DNA of 64,000 nt, taken from contig BLZA01000013.1 in assembly GCA_013423385.1 (NCBI GenBank), positions 1 through 64,000 of the forward strand, written 5' to 3'. The DNA comes from Naganishia liquefaciens. Its lineage: Eukaryota > Basidiomycota > Tremellomycetes > Filobasidiales > Filobasidiaceae. The notes under the pieces are model-generated. The model saw only the letters and a list, made by a program, of their open reading frames with translations. It did not search any database and was not told the DNA's origin. Positions 35,306 to 47,457 of the stretch are shown here, in pieces (position 1 is the first letter of the stretch; each line of letters begins with the position of its first letter). A program made the position numbers and the translations under genes.

Positions 35306-37091
35306 ATGGGGAAAGGAATCCGACCGGCAGAGTTGTATTTCGAGACCTGGCGGCAGTGATCAAATAGAAATATGCAGGACGCGAGCCACAATCTAGATAT
35401 GCTTCTCTCTCGGCTTGCGAACGATTCTCCGACAGTCTTGAAGGAGAAGTCGTTCTGCTTGCATGCACGACTCAAGGTCTCAACGGCCACTAGGGGCATG
35501 ATGCGAAAGCGCCGTTTAGGGTTATCATAAATCGCTCCTATCCCTCATGGGCACTGCTTCATCAACAGCATGTGGGATTTGGAAGTTGCCGGTACATTCG
35601 ATAGGGCGTGATCGCCAGCTGGAGCTCAAGAGAAATCCCACTGTAGCTATCTTGATATATCAGGTGCGATACAATCCATTGATAGGTAGCAATCAAGTAA
35701 GCCCTCCAGATCGTTGTAGAAGATCGTCGAGGTGGTGCGAGTAGTGTAAGTACTGAAGCATGACTGCTGTACAAGCTAATGATCTGCATATACACGCTCG
35801 GGTATCGAGTTTGAGTACCACAGACTCTGTTATGTGGCGCAGCTTGTTGCGCCAGAGATCTTGCTGATCCACGGAGAGACAAGTTCGATGGCGATCCGGT
35901 GTCGCTCGAGAAAGTGCTCAATTTTCCCATTCTGAATTTCGAGATGCCGAATCAGCCAGATAAGCAGCTGTCGGATCGAGCGAAATTCTAACGGTCGATC
36001 TGGAAAATGCATTCGTTACGATAGCTGGTCCGATATTGGAATCCAGCTTTCTTGAGTGTAAGACAGCAGGTTCACGAGTCCGAAGGCAGCAAGGGCTGCG
36101 TAGATGGCCGCACGCCGTACGAAGGTTGCAGGATATTTGGAAAGCTGCGATGCTCACTCAGCAATCTGAGTCAGCAGTGACGTCTCACACGGACCAATAT
36201 AGTAGTATAATAGCTTGTTCTGCAGATCCACCCGAATGTAGGTAGGTCAAACCAGGTATCAATGAATTTTATGGTTGCGATTCTGGAGCAAGAGCTGGTC
36301 CGATGTTAAGTTCAATACAACCTCGTATTTCAGCAGAAGGACTCGTGCACGCAGATCGCTTGTTAGAAACCCCTTTCACCCCCGTTCCTGTTACAGCTGA
36401 TGAAGCGTCTGTCATCTGTACTTCAGATCGCAGAATATCGCTATTCAGCTTTGAGCTTTCCGTTGATGCCAACACTGATATACCGGCATAGAGCTCAGCA
36501 CCGTCAGCGACTTGAGATCAGAACCTATCAATTGTGCTGCAAAGCTTCTGCTTCTGGAAGCTAACTTGCCTACTTTTACTCAGCAGCCAGAGCTGCAGCC
36601 AGTCAGCTACTCTAGCTCTTACAGTCCGCTACAGAGATCCGAAGCCGAGAGACAGAATTATTTTTATTGTTCCGAGCTAGCAGGCCGAAGCTCCATCCTG
36701 CTCATCCTGCTTCGACGCGTTTCACAAGCATCTCACGCACTTGGCTATTGATTGTACCAAGCGTGGTACCCTTGATGTCAGCACTCGAGCTCGGACGCAG
36801 AATATAACACTCGTCAGACTCCTGTTGGGCTCCGCTTCACCGCTATCGCCGTCAGCTTTGCGAACAAACAGTGGTCGGACGCATAATCAGGACGCATACT
36901 CAGGAGACCCTCACACAGCTCATCAATTACGCATCCCGCGCGCCAGTTCGCGTGTCAGTCACAGCCAGCAACTCGATCAAGGAGGCCCGTGCTTCTGCTA
37001 TCTGCACCGCCCAGCTTTCTTTCTTTCTTTCTTTCTTCTTCATCCGGATCTGCAACAGGCTTTCGTCAAGACACCTATCGGATCGTACCGG
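35306..37091. other. Intergenic, about 1.8 kb
   Basis: No gene recognised. The part before 37092 must hold the promoter and 5' leader of the GT61 gene, including a (tttc)n run at about 37017-37036. The rest is more AT-rich than the flanking genes and has only short, unrelated open frames. Confidence 0.5.
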
Positions 37092-39480
37092 ATGAATGAT
37101 CGACTGGAACCGACCGACGTCCGCCAGAGAACGTCGCACTCGATAGATACCGCCCGCGACAACGACATCGAGCGACAGCCTCTACGTCGTTCCAGCGGTG
37201 ATTTTGACAACCTTTCCCCGGAAGTCGACACACCTGTCCGGCCTTATCTCTTTTCACCTCAAAAGCGTGCTCCCACCATGATCTCGTCAGCGACCGCATT
37301 CACACCGACACGTCGAGAATTAATACTACTTGTGTCGTTCGCCATCGTCTTCATGCTCACACATACGCTGTCATTCTCGCAGACAAATGAGGGTTCGCGC
37401 TCCCTTCGCTTTAGTGGTCAATGGCCTTTCCAGGGATCAGTTGACGATGGCATACATCCAGGAAAAACAGCGGCTGCATTCGGTAAACTCACAGTAGACG
37501 ACGAGGATGCCGAATGGAAGCAGCTACTTGAGGAAGGGGGTCTGCTTGCCAAGCTTTATGGTACAAATGATCTTGCGAGTATCACATACGAAGGCGTTGG
37601 GCGATGGAAGGAAGTGACCGTGAATGACAGCTTGTCGAGGTGGGAATCGAATGACGTGCCACGGACGGAGATCGTGACCCATGCTCCAGGTATATTAAAG
37701 CGTGCACTTTGTGAGCAACTCTGATTCCAGGTCTCTCTTCCCAGGCTGGACGATCTACCGCAACATATATCTGCTGAATGGCACATGGTACATCGTTACC
37801 GACAATCCGTCAAAGTTCCCGCTTCTCCGGATGATGACGTCGTCTGGTGCGGAGGTCTGGAACGATCAAGAGAGCATCAAAAGTCGAGAACCCACGGACA
37901 AGGACATGAAGTTGATCTTCCCCAGTGAGGCCAAGCGATTGTTTGGAAACACGGCGAGCCGTGTAGAGGGGACGACATGGACAGTCAACGATCCGCCGCA
38001 GTTCCTGGATCACTATTATCAGTGAGTAATCAGATAGCTTTACGATAACGAAGATAACCCATTGCCTTCGTTTGTTTCAACCTGGCAGCTTTGCGGCAGA
38101 ACTCCTTTTCGGTCTTTGGAGAACGTACTCCACCTTGGATGAGCATATCAAGTCAGACGGCGTCTCTCGACTTCCCTCGCCGCGACGGCTCATGTTCACC
38201 CACGCCGAGTCAGACAAGTGGCGGGACTATTCCAAAATGAACACTTTCCTGTGCAAGTCCGTTTTCCCTTCAATGTCATACGAATTCCAAAGCGAATTCC
38301 AGGACCGCGCGGACGCTGGACGGCCGTACATCTACGATCGAGTGCTCTTCGCGGATCGAGCGGCAGCTCTCCGAGGAACTCAATTCGCGCAAACCTGGCG
38401 TACAGCTTCGGAAGCCATGGCTTTGCCCGGTAGTGCCTACTGGTGGAGTCCAGTGCGAAGGAATCTTCTCGAGTTTGTCGGCGTACCGGAAACAACGCTA
38501 CACCCTTCCGATCTCGAGACGCCTGTAATCACATACGTCAGCCGTCAAGACTGGGGAAGGAGAATGCTGATCAAGGAGGATCACGAGAAGCTTGTCAGAG
38601 AACTCAACAATCTGCACGAGCAGTACGGGTATGAGGTAAGTTGCGTCAGCGTCAATGAGCGTTTAGCGCCTGTATTGAGACCGCTTTCCAGGTCAACATC
38701 GTGTCCATGGACAAATTATCCCGGGACGAACAGATTAGACTGGCAGCGAGAACGACTGTGAGTGGATGCGACGGTCGTCGATGGAAATTCTGTCTGATCG
38801 AAAGTCATCTGCTAGATCATGCTGGGAGTTCATGGAAATGGGTGAGTCTGATGAATTCCTTCATTGCGCTCAATCTGACTTACCTTCTTATCCTGGACAG
38901 ACTCACTCATCTTCTGTGGATGAAGCCAACGCCAAGGGCAACCGTGATCGAGTTTTTCTTCCCTGGTGGTTTCGCCTACGATTATGAATTTACTGTCAGT
39001 ATAGACGCTGCCGGTTTGTCCGCATACGTTGACGATCTTCTTCCGCTTGCAGTCTCGCGCACTGGGGGTGACCCATTATGGCTTCTGGGGCGGCGAGTGA
39101 GTATTATCTTCAGAGTTTCAGTCTAGTAGACACTCACGCAGTATCTGGAACAGATATTTCACCCACCCTGACACGCCGAAAGTCGCTTATCCGGAGGGTT
39201 TCCAGGGCAACGAAATTCCGATCGGTAAGCCCGTCTACTTCGCCGCAGACCACTTTGAACGGTTAGCTGAGGCAGAAAATGTCTTTCAGACGGCAAGGTT
39301 GTTGCCGATCTCATTCACGCGCGTCTGTCGATTCCGGTCGAAGAAGAGGTGGAGGAGACGGAGATGACAGCTGTTCAGGACAATGAGGTGATCGCCTTGA
39401 CGGATGAAGATGATCCAGTTGTCATGGACGCCGTGGAGGAAGCTGAACTTGGCAACAGGAATGTCGTCCAGCGAGACTAG
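37092..39480 (+). CDS. Golgi-type GT61 (DUF563) glycosyltransferase
   Basis: Nine exons (37092-37689, 37745-38021, 38089-38635, 38692-38757, 38816-38841, 38901-38994, 39053-39096, 39154-39224, 39290-39480), 637 aa. Type II membrane topology: about 75 cytosolic residues, one anchor (ELILLVSFAIVFMLTHTLSF), then a luminal catalytic part. GT61/DUF563 marks: WTIYRNIYLLNGTWYIV, the conserved TYVSRQDWGRRML, and MLGVHGNGLTHLLWM with FFPGGFAYDYE. The last fits the HGxGLTNxxFM core of plant beta-1,2-xylosyltransferases and animal EOGT. In this fungal group such enzymes are candidates for xylose transfer to wall or capsule glycans; donor and acceptor are not shown. The 26-nt exon 5 carries part of the HGNG motif. 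The acidic C-terminal tail is unusual. Confidence 0.85.
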
Positions 39481-41434
39481 CGATCACCACTGGATATCAG
39501 CGATAACTCTCTAGTTTGCGGCGGCGTTTCGCGAACTCGAAGATGGACTTTTTTCACGACAAAATTCACGATCATTACGACAACCGCCTTGCACGATAGA
39601 GAGGCTTGTATACTACAAGATGTATTAATGACAGACCAGCGGAAATACATGGCTGTCATCAAGCGATTTGACCGCTTTTGCAGGATCAACGCAAGTCGCA
39701 ACTTTGCCCTCAGCGCTTCGTTGCATCCCGTAGCTTGGGCCACGATGCGGATCTGTTCCGGAACCTCATGGGTCTCACCGAATGCGCGACGAGTGCACAG
39801 TCTGACCCGGTGCTGACAGCTAAGCCGACCGAAAACAAGAAAATCCCTGCGTAAAAAGTAGCTGAACCTCACATCTGGCTTGACATGCTTCCAACCGTGC
39901 CGGGGCGAAGAGTTCGCGTTTTCTCGTGGCAAATTGGCTTCCAGGGATTTTTTTCATCGTTGACGTATGCACTCTGCGGCAAGAGCCGTACCGTACGTCT
40001 GACATGCATTCACAGCAAGGACGATTGTACAACTCCAACGTCTCATGGACTGCCCCACAAGAGTTCCAGCAGCAAGAAGGCCATGTCCGTCTACCCCCAC
40101 CAAACAAAGTCGCGCGCTTCATCCCATATGCCCTCTGCTTGCGCTAATAGAAGCGTGATCGACGCGGCCCAAATTTTGGCTGCAGGCATCTGTGAGGATA
40201 AATACGGCTTGACCTTGCTGGAACAATTGCAGCGGCGCTTTCTTCCCCCGCAAGGCAACAGAAATCGTGAGTATTCTATTCCTATCTGATTCCTCTTCCT
40301 CCATTTCCTCTCTCTATCGCGTCCGCGCTCAGATCTCCCGTTCCGCTTCCTCACCCTGATGATCACTGTGTGAAACATTTATCAAACTAGAGTCTGGTAG
40401 TACTACTTGCTTCCTCAGTGAAGGTAGTAGACGCAATGCTCCATAACTTGCACACTGCTGAACCTTGCCTGGTTGACACTTTTGGATGGCCAGATGCATA
40501 TTCTTGACGGCGAATGCTGACGCGTCCTTTCGCACAGGTCGCAATGGAGCGAGATTTCGGAATTCGAGGGAAGCGTCAGTAGTATGATGGGCGTGATGCA
40601 CAACGTGAGTGTCAAGTTTTGTCACAAAATCCTTCCCTCCTTCCTTGCCTACGTACCCCCTTCTACAATGATGATCCTTTTTAGGAATTACCGCCTGAAG
40701 CGGGAACGTCGCGACCTCGTCTCCGGATGATTAGCACGTCTCCTTGCTGTATGTCGACGAAAACTGGCTGTTTTTATCTTTCTGAACTTGCGCATCTGCA
40801 CTCGGATTTTTCACCATTGAGAATGCAATCGCTGACAAGGATGCCTTGCTCTTAGATTGTCTCGTTTTCAGCCTCGTCTTCCATCGATCTATCGCTCTGG
40901 GAGCTACCATCCATATTACCGACAAGGTGTGTACGCGTCTCGGCTCGCGAAACGCCTCGGAAGTCTCGATCTCGACCATGCTCTTCGATGAAGCATAACT
41001 GATGATCCCATACACGACGGTCTGCAGACCAACTCTTGGTGAAAAGGCCCGTAAACCCAATCTATAAAGATTCCGGGCGACCCTCCTGACTATGCTTTAT
41101 CGAGATGTGTTGGATCGAGCTCCGGGGCAGAGAGGACCATAGTGTCGAGCTGTTGCTGACGATGTCTCTGCTTCATAGGTTTGCTCGATGCTCTCGACTT
41201 TTATGTCATGATTACTTCCGGTAAGTTTCACGTGGTCATTCCATACTTGTAAGATGTAGTACTTGTAAGATGTAGTAGACACGGCATGAACATGATCTGC
41301 ATCAGAAATCATCACACGTTTCGTTTCGCCCTCTCGGCTGCTTTCAGTAGTCTTGAAATTTTGAGAAAAGTCCACGAATGACGAGAAAACTACGCAACAT
41401 GTTGGACCATACCATACAACGAAGTATCTGTATT
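39481..41434. other. Intergenic, about 2 kb
   Basis: Between the GT61 stop and the TAF6 stop. Only short open frames without family resemblance, no phase-consistent exon chain found. It could hide a non-coding transcript or an old gene remnant. A duplicated agatgtagtacttgtaagatgtagta segment (13-bp unit in tandem) lies near 41250-41278. Confidence 0.5.
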
Positions 41435-43438
41435 CTACACATCCTGCTTCAAATACCGATCAATATCGCTCGCTATCCTCGGCGCATTCACCAATGCACG
41501 GCCAAACACGCGTCCGTACCGCTCGACCATGACATCCTCGTCCAAATCCACCTCGATGGCATTCTCGCTCTCATCCTTGGCGAGGTTTTGCCGCAACAGG
41601 TCCTGATGCAGAAGAGCATGAGATGATGATGTCCGACTCGCGCGCACACGTGGGCCGCGTCAAGAACGCACCATGGTCAACTGCACGATCGACTCGCGCT
41701 CCGTCAACGGTGCGCTTTCGAGCTGCTCTCCGAGCGCCTTCAATCCGCGGGCCTCGCCGCCCAGGAGACTCCTCAGCAGCGCCTGACTACTGATCTTGGA
41801 GAGACCGAGGAGAGCACCCTGATAGCGGCCGTGGGAGGAGACGACCTGGCGGGTGGCGAGGATTCCTGTGGGCGTTGTTGACTTGAACGAGGCGGGCGAA
41901 GCGAGGGCCTTTTGCAAGGTTTGCGTAACGCCTGGGCGCCCATCGAAGATGAGGAGAATCAAGAAAAGAAAGGTGAACAAAAGGGGACGGCTAGTGAAAA
42001 AGGTTTTGAGAACGCTTACGCGGAATCAGGGTCTCGTAGTCCGGGCCGTACGTCTTCATGAGCGTGCCAAGCATGTCGCTCGCCTTTTGCCGAAGTGCAT
42101 ACGTCGAGGTCGTCGATGCCGTGAGCGAGGGTGCGGGTGCGTTGCCGAGCGGGACGGAAAGCAAAATGGACATGATCGGCGGCAGCATTTGATGCAGCTG
42201 AGGGGCACGGGCGCGGGGGCGGGGGCGGAGGTACATCCATCAGCACAGCACCTGTTTTGCGTCTCTGCCGAAAGCAAAAAAAAACAAAAAAGACGGAGGA
42301 AGCCACTCACATACGGCTCGATAAACAGCGCCGGATTCGCAATCAGCGCCTGCATCCCATCCAACAGATACCCCAACTCGGCCGTCGTCCGACCCTCGGT
42401 ACCGCCGCTGATGGACACCATGATCATCTCGCTCAACCAGCGCACGAGGTACGGCAACAGATCCGATAATGAGGGATCCGTCAAGAGCGTGGCGAGCGCC
42501 GCGGTACGTGACCGCTCGGCATCCGACATTTCTACCTCTTGCGGTGGTGGTGCCGCCGCCGCGGCCGCTGACGATGCGGCCTCCCCGGTCGGGCGTATCA
42601 CCGCCGCCGCCGGATTCGGGATGAGCGCGTCGGTGATGCGCGTAAAGAAGAGCAAGAGCTCCTGCGAGAGGTGCGTCTTGGCCGCCGCCATGGATGCTTG
42701 CAGTTTGCGCTTGCGTGCGGCACTGGCATGGGCGGCCGTCGGTGCCGCTGCCACTGCTGCTGCTGTTGCTGACGACGAAGCGACAACAGGAGGTGCCGCG
42801 ACCGTCCCGGTCTCTTGGATCTGACTGATCGGGTTCTCCTTGATCAACGGCTGTACCCCCTCGACGGCCAACCAATGCGCGCGCCACCGTACGCCGGCGT
42901 TCTTTCCCCTTCTCGCTGCCCCGCCCAAGCCAATGTTGCGCCCGTGGATGGTCGTGCTTGCCGCGGCCGGGTGGACGCCGCGCAGGTACGAGACGAGATC
43001 AATCTCCTCGTCGCGCAGAAAGTAGAGCTGTGGCTGGGCTGATGAAGACGAGGGCGGCTGTGTGGAGGATGACGATGCTGTTCCGTCGGTATAGACGGGC
43101 ACGAACGATGGCTTGTGCAGCGGATACGGCGGATGTAGGAGAGGCTAGAGGGGAGAGAACGTTTAGGGTGCGCCGGCTCGCGCGGCCGATGCCCCACGCA
43201 CCTGTACATTCAGCGCCTGCAGCGCATGCTCGATATCCTGGGGCATCATGGTCGTCCGCTTTGCATGGCGCATAAACTTTTGCGCCTGGCCAATGACCTG
43301 GTTGATCCTGTACTCTACATCGCCGGCAATGGCCCTGCACGTGTCATCGTCAATCTCGTCAATGGCGAGTGACTCTGCGACATCCTTTACGGTGGTGGCC
43401 GGGTAGATGCCGATGGCGTAGTCTGCGGGGTACTGCAT
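41435..43438 (-). CDS. TAF6: TFIID/SAGA subunit TAF6
   Basis: Five exons (43438-43202, 43144-42311, 42197-42020, 41931-41672, 41602-41435), 558 aa. The N-terminus is a histone fold (TTVKDVAESLAIDEIDDDTC, AQKFMRHAKRTTMMPQDIEHAL). The middle TAF6 block follows (QPQLYFLRDEEIDLVSYLRG, WLAVEGVQPLIKENP), interrupted by an Ala-rich linker. The C-terminal HEAT-like domain follows (HLSQELLLFFTRITDAL, LLPYLVRWLSEM, TYALRQKASDMLGTLMKTYGP, GILATRQVVSSHGRYQGALLGL). Family knowledge: pairs with TAF9 and is shared by TFIID and, in fungi, SAGA. The second intron is 113 bp, twice the local norm. The sequence is much more GC-rich than genes elsewhere in the window. Divergent from SPT20, another SAGA subunit. 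Confidence 0.95.
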
Positions 43439-43680
43439 CGCTGGCGGGGAGCGGCGAGCGGAGACGGGCTGCCCACGCACCTCTGCCTCACTCTACCCGG
43501 CCTTTGAGACCCCTGTCCCCCCGCGGGCGTCCGTTTGGTGTCACGTGACGTGACACGCGCTCCCCCTGGATGTCTCATCTCTCGCTCATCATCACCTCGC
43601 TCTGATGGAAGCCGAAGGCGGGAGGCTGTGTCCGACGACCGCCTTCGGCCCCCTCCCCTCTGCACGCCCCGCTGCGCGAC
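43439..43680. promoter_or_regulatory. Bidirectional promoter TAF6 / SPT20
   Basis: 242 bp, GC-rich. Contains an overlapping palindromic cluster at about 43538-43555: CACGTG at 43542-43547, a Cbf1/bHLH-type E-box, running into TGACGTGA at 43546-43553, a CRE-like half-site. The same two words occur in the ARO2/CCZ1 divergent promoter. Binding is inferred from motif identity only. Confidence 0.6.
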
Positions 43681-46111
43681 ATGGCGACCTCGATGTACAA
43701 CCATCACCGCTTTGCGCGCGCCGTCATGAAAAAGTTCCGCAAGGCGCCCGCGAGCCTGACCATTGAGCTCCACAGCGAGCACTGGCTCTTCCTCGGACAG
43801 GTCAGTCAAGCGTCAGAGTGCCAGCAGCTCCCGCGCCCTCTCTCACACACCTCCCTCCCTCCCTCCCTCCCTCCCTCTTTCCCTCCCGCCGCTAGCAAGG
43901 AAAGCTCGAGTACAATGGTCCCATGCGGCCCTTTCTCGTCGCCCTGCGCGAACAGGCCATCCCTGCGTCCCTGCTCAACACCATCCTCAACGCGACGACG
44001 ACGTACGTTCCCATCTACGACGGCTGCCTGCTCGTCGAGATCCACGATTACCGCACATCGTGCCTCACCCCGGCCCAGGAACTCGCAAATCAGGCGAGCG
44101 GATCCGACATTTACCAGCGGAATCCCTTTCACAAAAGGCATCATCCCGCCGCCGCCGCCGCCGCCACCGCCGCCGCCGCCGGAAAATCCCGCCATCCCCC
44201 CTTGAATTCCCGCCCGGCGCCGACGGCCGCCATGGGCATGAGCGGTCTCCCGTGCTCGACCGCCACCATCCACCGCACGGGCCCACAAACCAACGGGACC
44301 GCCGCCCTGCACACGGGCCTTCAAGCATCTTCCGAGGACAGCTCGTGCACCAAATACCGCGTCGTCATGAAACCCGATTCGGTCTCGATGTGGGAACAAC
44401 TCGTCCATCTCAACCAGCTTCACGGCTCCGAAGGCGGATGGGACGACCAGTCCGTCCTTCAAATGGAATCCCGCATCCTCGCCGCCATTGCGCCGCCCCT
44501 CGCGCTCGACACCTCGTTTGCCCTCTCGCGCACCGCCAACCTTGCGATGGCGCTCACGGGGCCCACGCTGCCGCACATGGCGTGGGACGGGACGTTTATT
44601 CCGCGCCGTGAGAGACACGCCGTGCAAGATGGCGCGATCAATGCCAAACAGGTTCGTCCCGCTGCAGCGGCGGCTGATCCTCCTTCTTCGGCCGAGGCAA
44701 GCGTCGCGGCGAAAAGGCCCGCGACAACCACGACCGAGGAGCCGTCTCGCGGGGATGCCGCCAAGCTGGGGTATGCGCAGCGTGAGATTGAGGCGTTTGC
44801 AAAGATGGGCGCACCGTCGGTCGAGGATCTCTCGGATCGCGCGAGGGCGTCGAGGGAGGAAAAGGCATCGTCTCCGTGAGTTGTTTCCCCCCCCTTCAGG
44901 GTGCTCGCGTGCTTCCCGTGCAATCGCTTACAACTCTGTCTCTCATTTCCAACAGCATGTCCGTCTGGAATTGGCTATCTCGTACGTACGGCTACCACAA
45001 GCTTCGTCGGCCCGGCCAAGAGCCGCCATCGAATACCATTTTTACGGGGCAAAACACCCGCGCCAGCGGCGTCGGCGCGGTCAATGGCGACGGCGCAGCG
45101 GCGGCCATGATGGCGATTGCGAACGAACGCGCGAATGGGCAGCAGGCGGCGGACGATGCAGGAGCTGGCGCCGGTGCTGCCGGAACAGCGGCGGGCAAGA
45201 AGAAGCCGACCAAGAAAAAAAAGAAGGATGCCGCAGCGGACGAAAGTGGCCGGGGCGCCAACGCCGCCGCCGATGTCAAGCACGAGGACGCCGCCGGCGA
45301 TTCTTCCCGCGGCGCAAAAGCAAAGTCGAAAAAGAAAAAAGATGGGGCGCCCGCCACGGCCACGGCGACGTTTGCGGCAGTCGCACCCAAGGGCAAAAAA
45401 CGGGGCGCCGATGAAATGAGCGAGGCCGGTTCCGTCGCCGCGCCGCCACCGCCGCCTTCGCCATCCCAGCCGCCGAGACCGGCCGCCGGGAGCACGGATC
45501 CGAACAAGAAACCCGTCATCGCGTCCTCGGCGTCGGCACCGGGTAAAAAGCTTTCCAAGAAACAGCAACGCGCGCTCGAAGCCGCCGAGCGAGAGGCGGC
45601 GCGGCAACAGGCAGCAGCGGCCGAGCCGCCCAAGAAAAAGGCCAAGAAGAGCACGTTTGCGACAACGCTCCCGACCGCGCCGAGTTCATCGTTGGCCCTG
45701 GCTACGCCCTCGATTCCGCCGGCGGGACTGGCCGATGTACCTCCCCCTGTCAACGCTGTGCCGCCGCCCGATCAGCTCGGAAACTACGACGCACCCGTGG
45801 ATCTCTCTGGCGAAGATTACAACCAGGTCGTCAATGCCAACCTGCTGGACCCAGCCTTGCCGCCCGATCTGGCCGCCATGCCGATAGGAGAGGTACCAGA
45901 AAACATTTTCATGGCCGCTGCAGCCGATGTCGACTTTGCGTTTCCCTTTGCCGGGATGGGCGGAGCGGAGGGGGAGATGGACGCGAGCGGTTCAGCGCCA
46001 GCGGGTATGGACTTTGGTGGACTGGGCAACCCGGATGAGGCGAATCTGGCACTGGCCATGTTGCAGCAGGCGCAAATGCCGGATCAGTCACGCGCACCGC
46101 CAGGTGCATAG
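43681..46111 (+). CDS. SPT20: SAGA structural subunit Spt20
   Basis: Three exons (43681-43800, 43896-44875, 44956-46111), 751 aa. The Spt20 domain is split by the first intron: ASLTIELHSEHWLFLGQGKLEY, then NGPMRPFLVALREQAIPASLLN and VPIYDGCLLVEIHDYRT. The domain continues to MKPDSVSMWEQL and RTANLAMALTGPTLP. A GCC-rich run (44149-44181) encodes poly-Ala within the domain. The second half is low-complexity: Lys-rich clusters (KKKPTKKKKKD), Ala/Pro stretches, and an acidic C-terminus. Family knowledge: Spt20 holds the SAGA core together and is needed for TBP loading. The start codon is the ATG directly before TSMYNHHRFARAVMKKFRK. The gene is very GC-rich, like TAF6 beside it. Confidence 0.93.
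43851..43876 (+). repeat. (ctcc)n microsatellite in SPT20 intron 1
   Basis: Six and a half units of ctcc lie in the polypyrimidine tract of the first SPT20 intron, about 20 nt before the acceptor at 43894-43895. Length changes could alter splicing of this intron. Confidence 0.9.
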
Positions 46112-47457
46112 GTAGCTGCACTTTTCCAGCGGCGGCTTGACATTTATTTGATAGCAAGAAATTTATTCTGAAGAGCGGTATTGTAAACAGTGGACTAATA
46201 GCATCACCAAGGTTGTATAGCATATTGTATCGTTCAGTGGCGAAATGATCAGTTGCAGGTTGAACAAAGCATCTCAGACGGTCCTCTGCGACACCGATCT
46301 CGTTTGTATCCGCCTTCTTGGCTCCCGCTGATAAGCGCGCAGGGGAGTCGCAACCCCCGCGACCCACTCTCTCGCCAGCCTCGTTAGCGAGCGAGCTGGA
46401 AACGCACAGGTCATGTACGTTTGAATTTCAAAGCTTCCCAAGACCTTCGCTCGAGTATGCGGTTCTGCTTGGCATCTTTCGGACAACGGGCAAAGCAGCT
46501 CAAGTGACACGTGACACGAAAGCTGGCCGACACATCATGGAAAGGCAGCCTGGACAGGTTGTTGTGACCATATGGCCCTCTGAATATGGTAGGAAGCCGG
46601 AGAGCCAGTCAAGGACGACAACCAGACGTTGATCTGTCAGTCGTACCAAGACATCTGATTGGGCTCGTCAGAATTGAAGTTTTCATAAATCAAATCCTGA
46701 TATCAAGGACAACAATCAAAACGTCAAGTTGTTCTTCCTTTGCGCGAGTTTTGGCTTGCGAAGGTTGTTTCAGCCTGCCTGCCGCTTCATAGCGCCTTGT
46801 GTGTTAAAAGGACGCTAGGTTGGAGAAGTGTTAAGGAGAAGCGGTTCGAAGAAAGTCGATAGGAGGAGCTGGCGAAAAGATGTCAAGGGCATATAGGAAC
46901 ATCACCGTAGGGATGAGGAGGCTGGAAAGGGCGATTACAAGAAGCCAGATCGTCTATTCAGTGAGGCTCCGGCGTGTAGAGCAGAGCTCCTGCGAGCTCT
47001 CCTGCAGCTCGGTTTTCGACATCCCGCCGGGTGACATGCATGACTCTGCTGGTAGCCCGAGCTTAATTGAGCTTTGACGCAATCGAGCGGTGCCCCCCTT
47101 ACGCGTTTTTTTTTGGCGAGGTTGGGTCGTCCGACCAACCATTTGCCTTGGGCTGGCTGAAAAGTTGGAGCTGTCTTGCTTCACGCGCCCACGGGGGCTT
47201 GCGGGACTATATCCCCTATCAGACGCACGAGATTATATAGAGTAGGCGGTATCCGGCATTTGTACCGACGGTGGAATTGGTGCGAAACCACTCTTTTCTC
47301 TCTCACCCCTCTCGACCCACCTCTCATATCTGCTCCGAGCGCAGCAGACTCACATATCCATCACCTTAACCTGGTGACGTCAAGACCCAAACGGAACACG
47401 TTCGCTCTTTACCAACCGCGTATCCGCCCGACGTCTGCCAAATCACACTCGCCCAAG
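46112..47457. other. Intergenic before the permease
   Basis: About 1.35 kb. Base composition drops back from the GC-rich island within a few tens of bases after the SPT20 stop. A CACGTG lies at 46508-46513 (acacgtgaca). A tatata at 47234-47239 lies about 220 bp before the permease start and may be its TATA box. No gene recognised. Confidence 0.5.

Noticed and set aside
44975-45753. Long minus-strand ORFs opposite SPT20
   Set aside because: GC-rich, low-complexity shadows of the Lys/Ala-rich SPT20 exon; stop codons are rare there in every frame.
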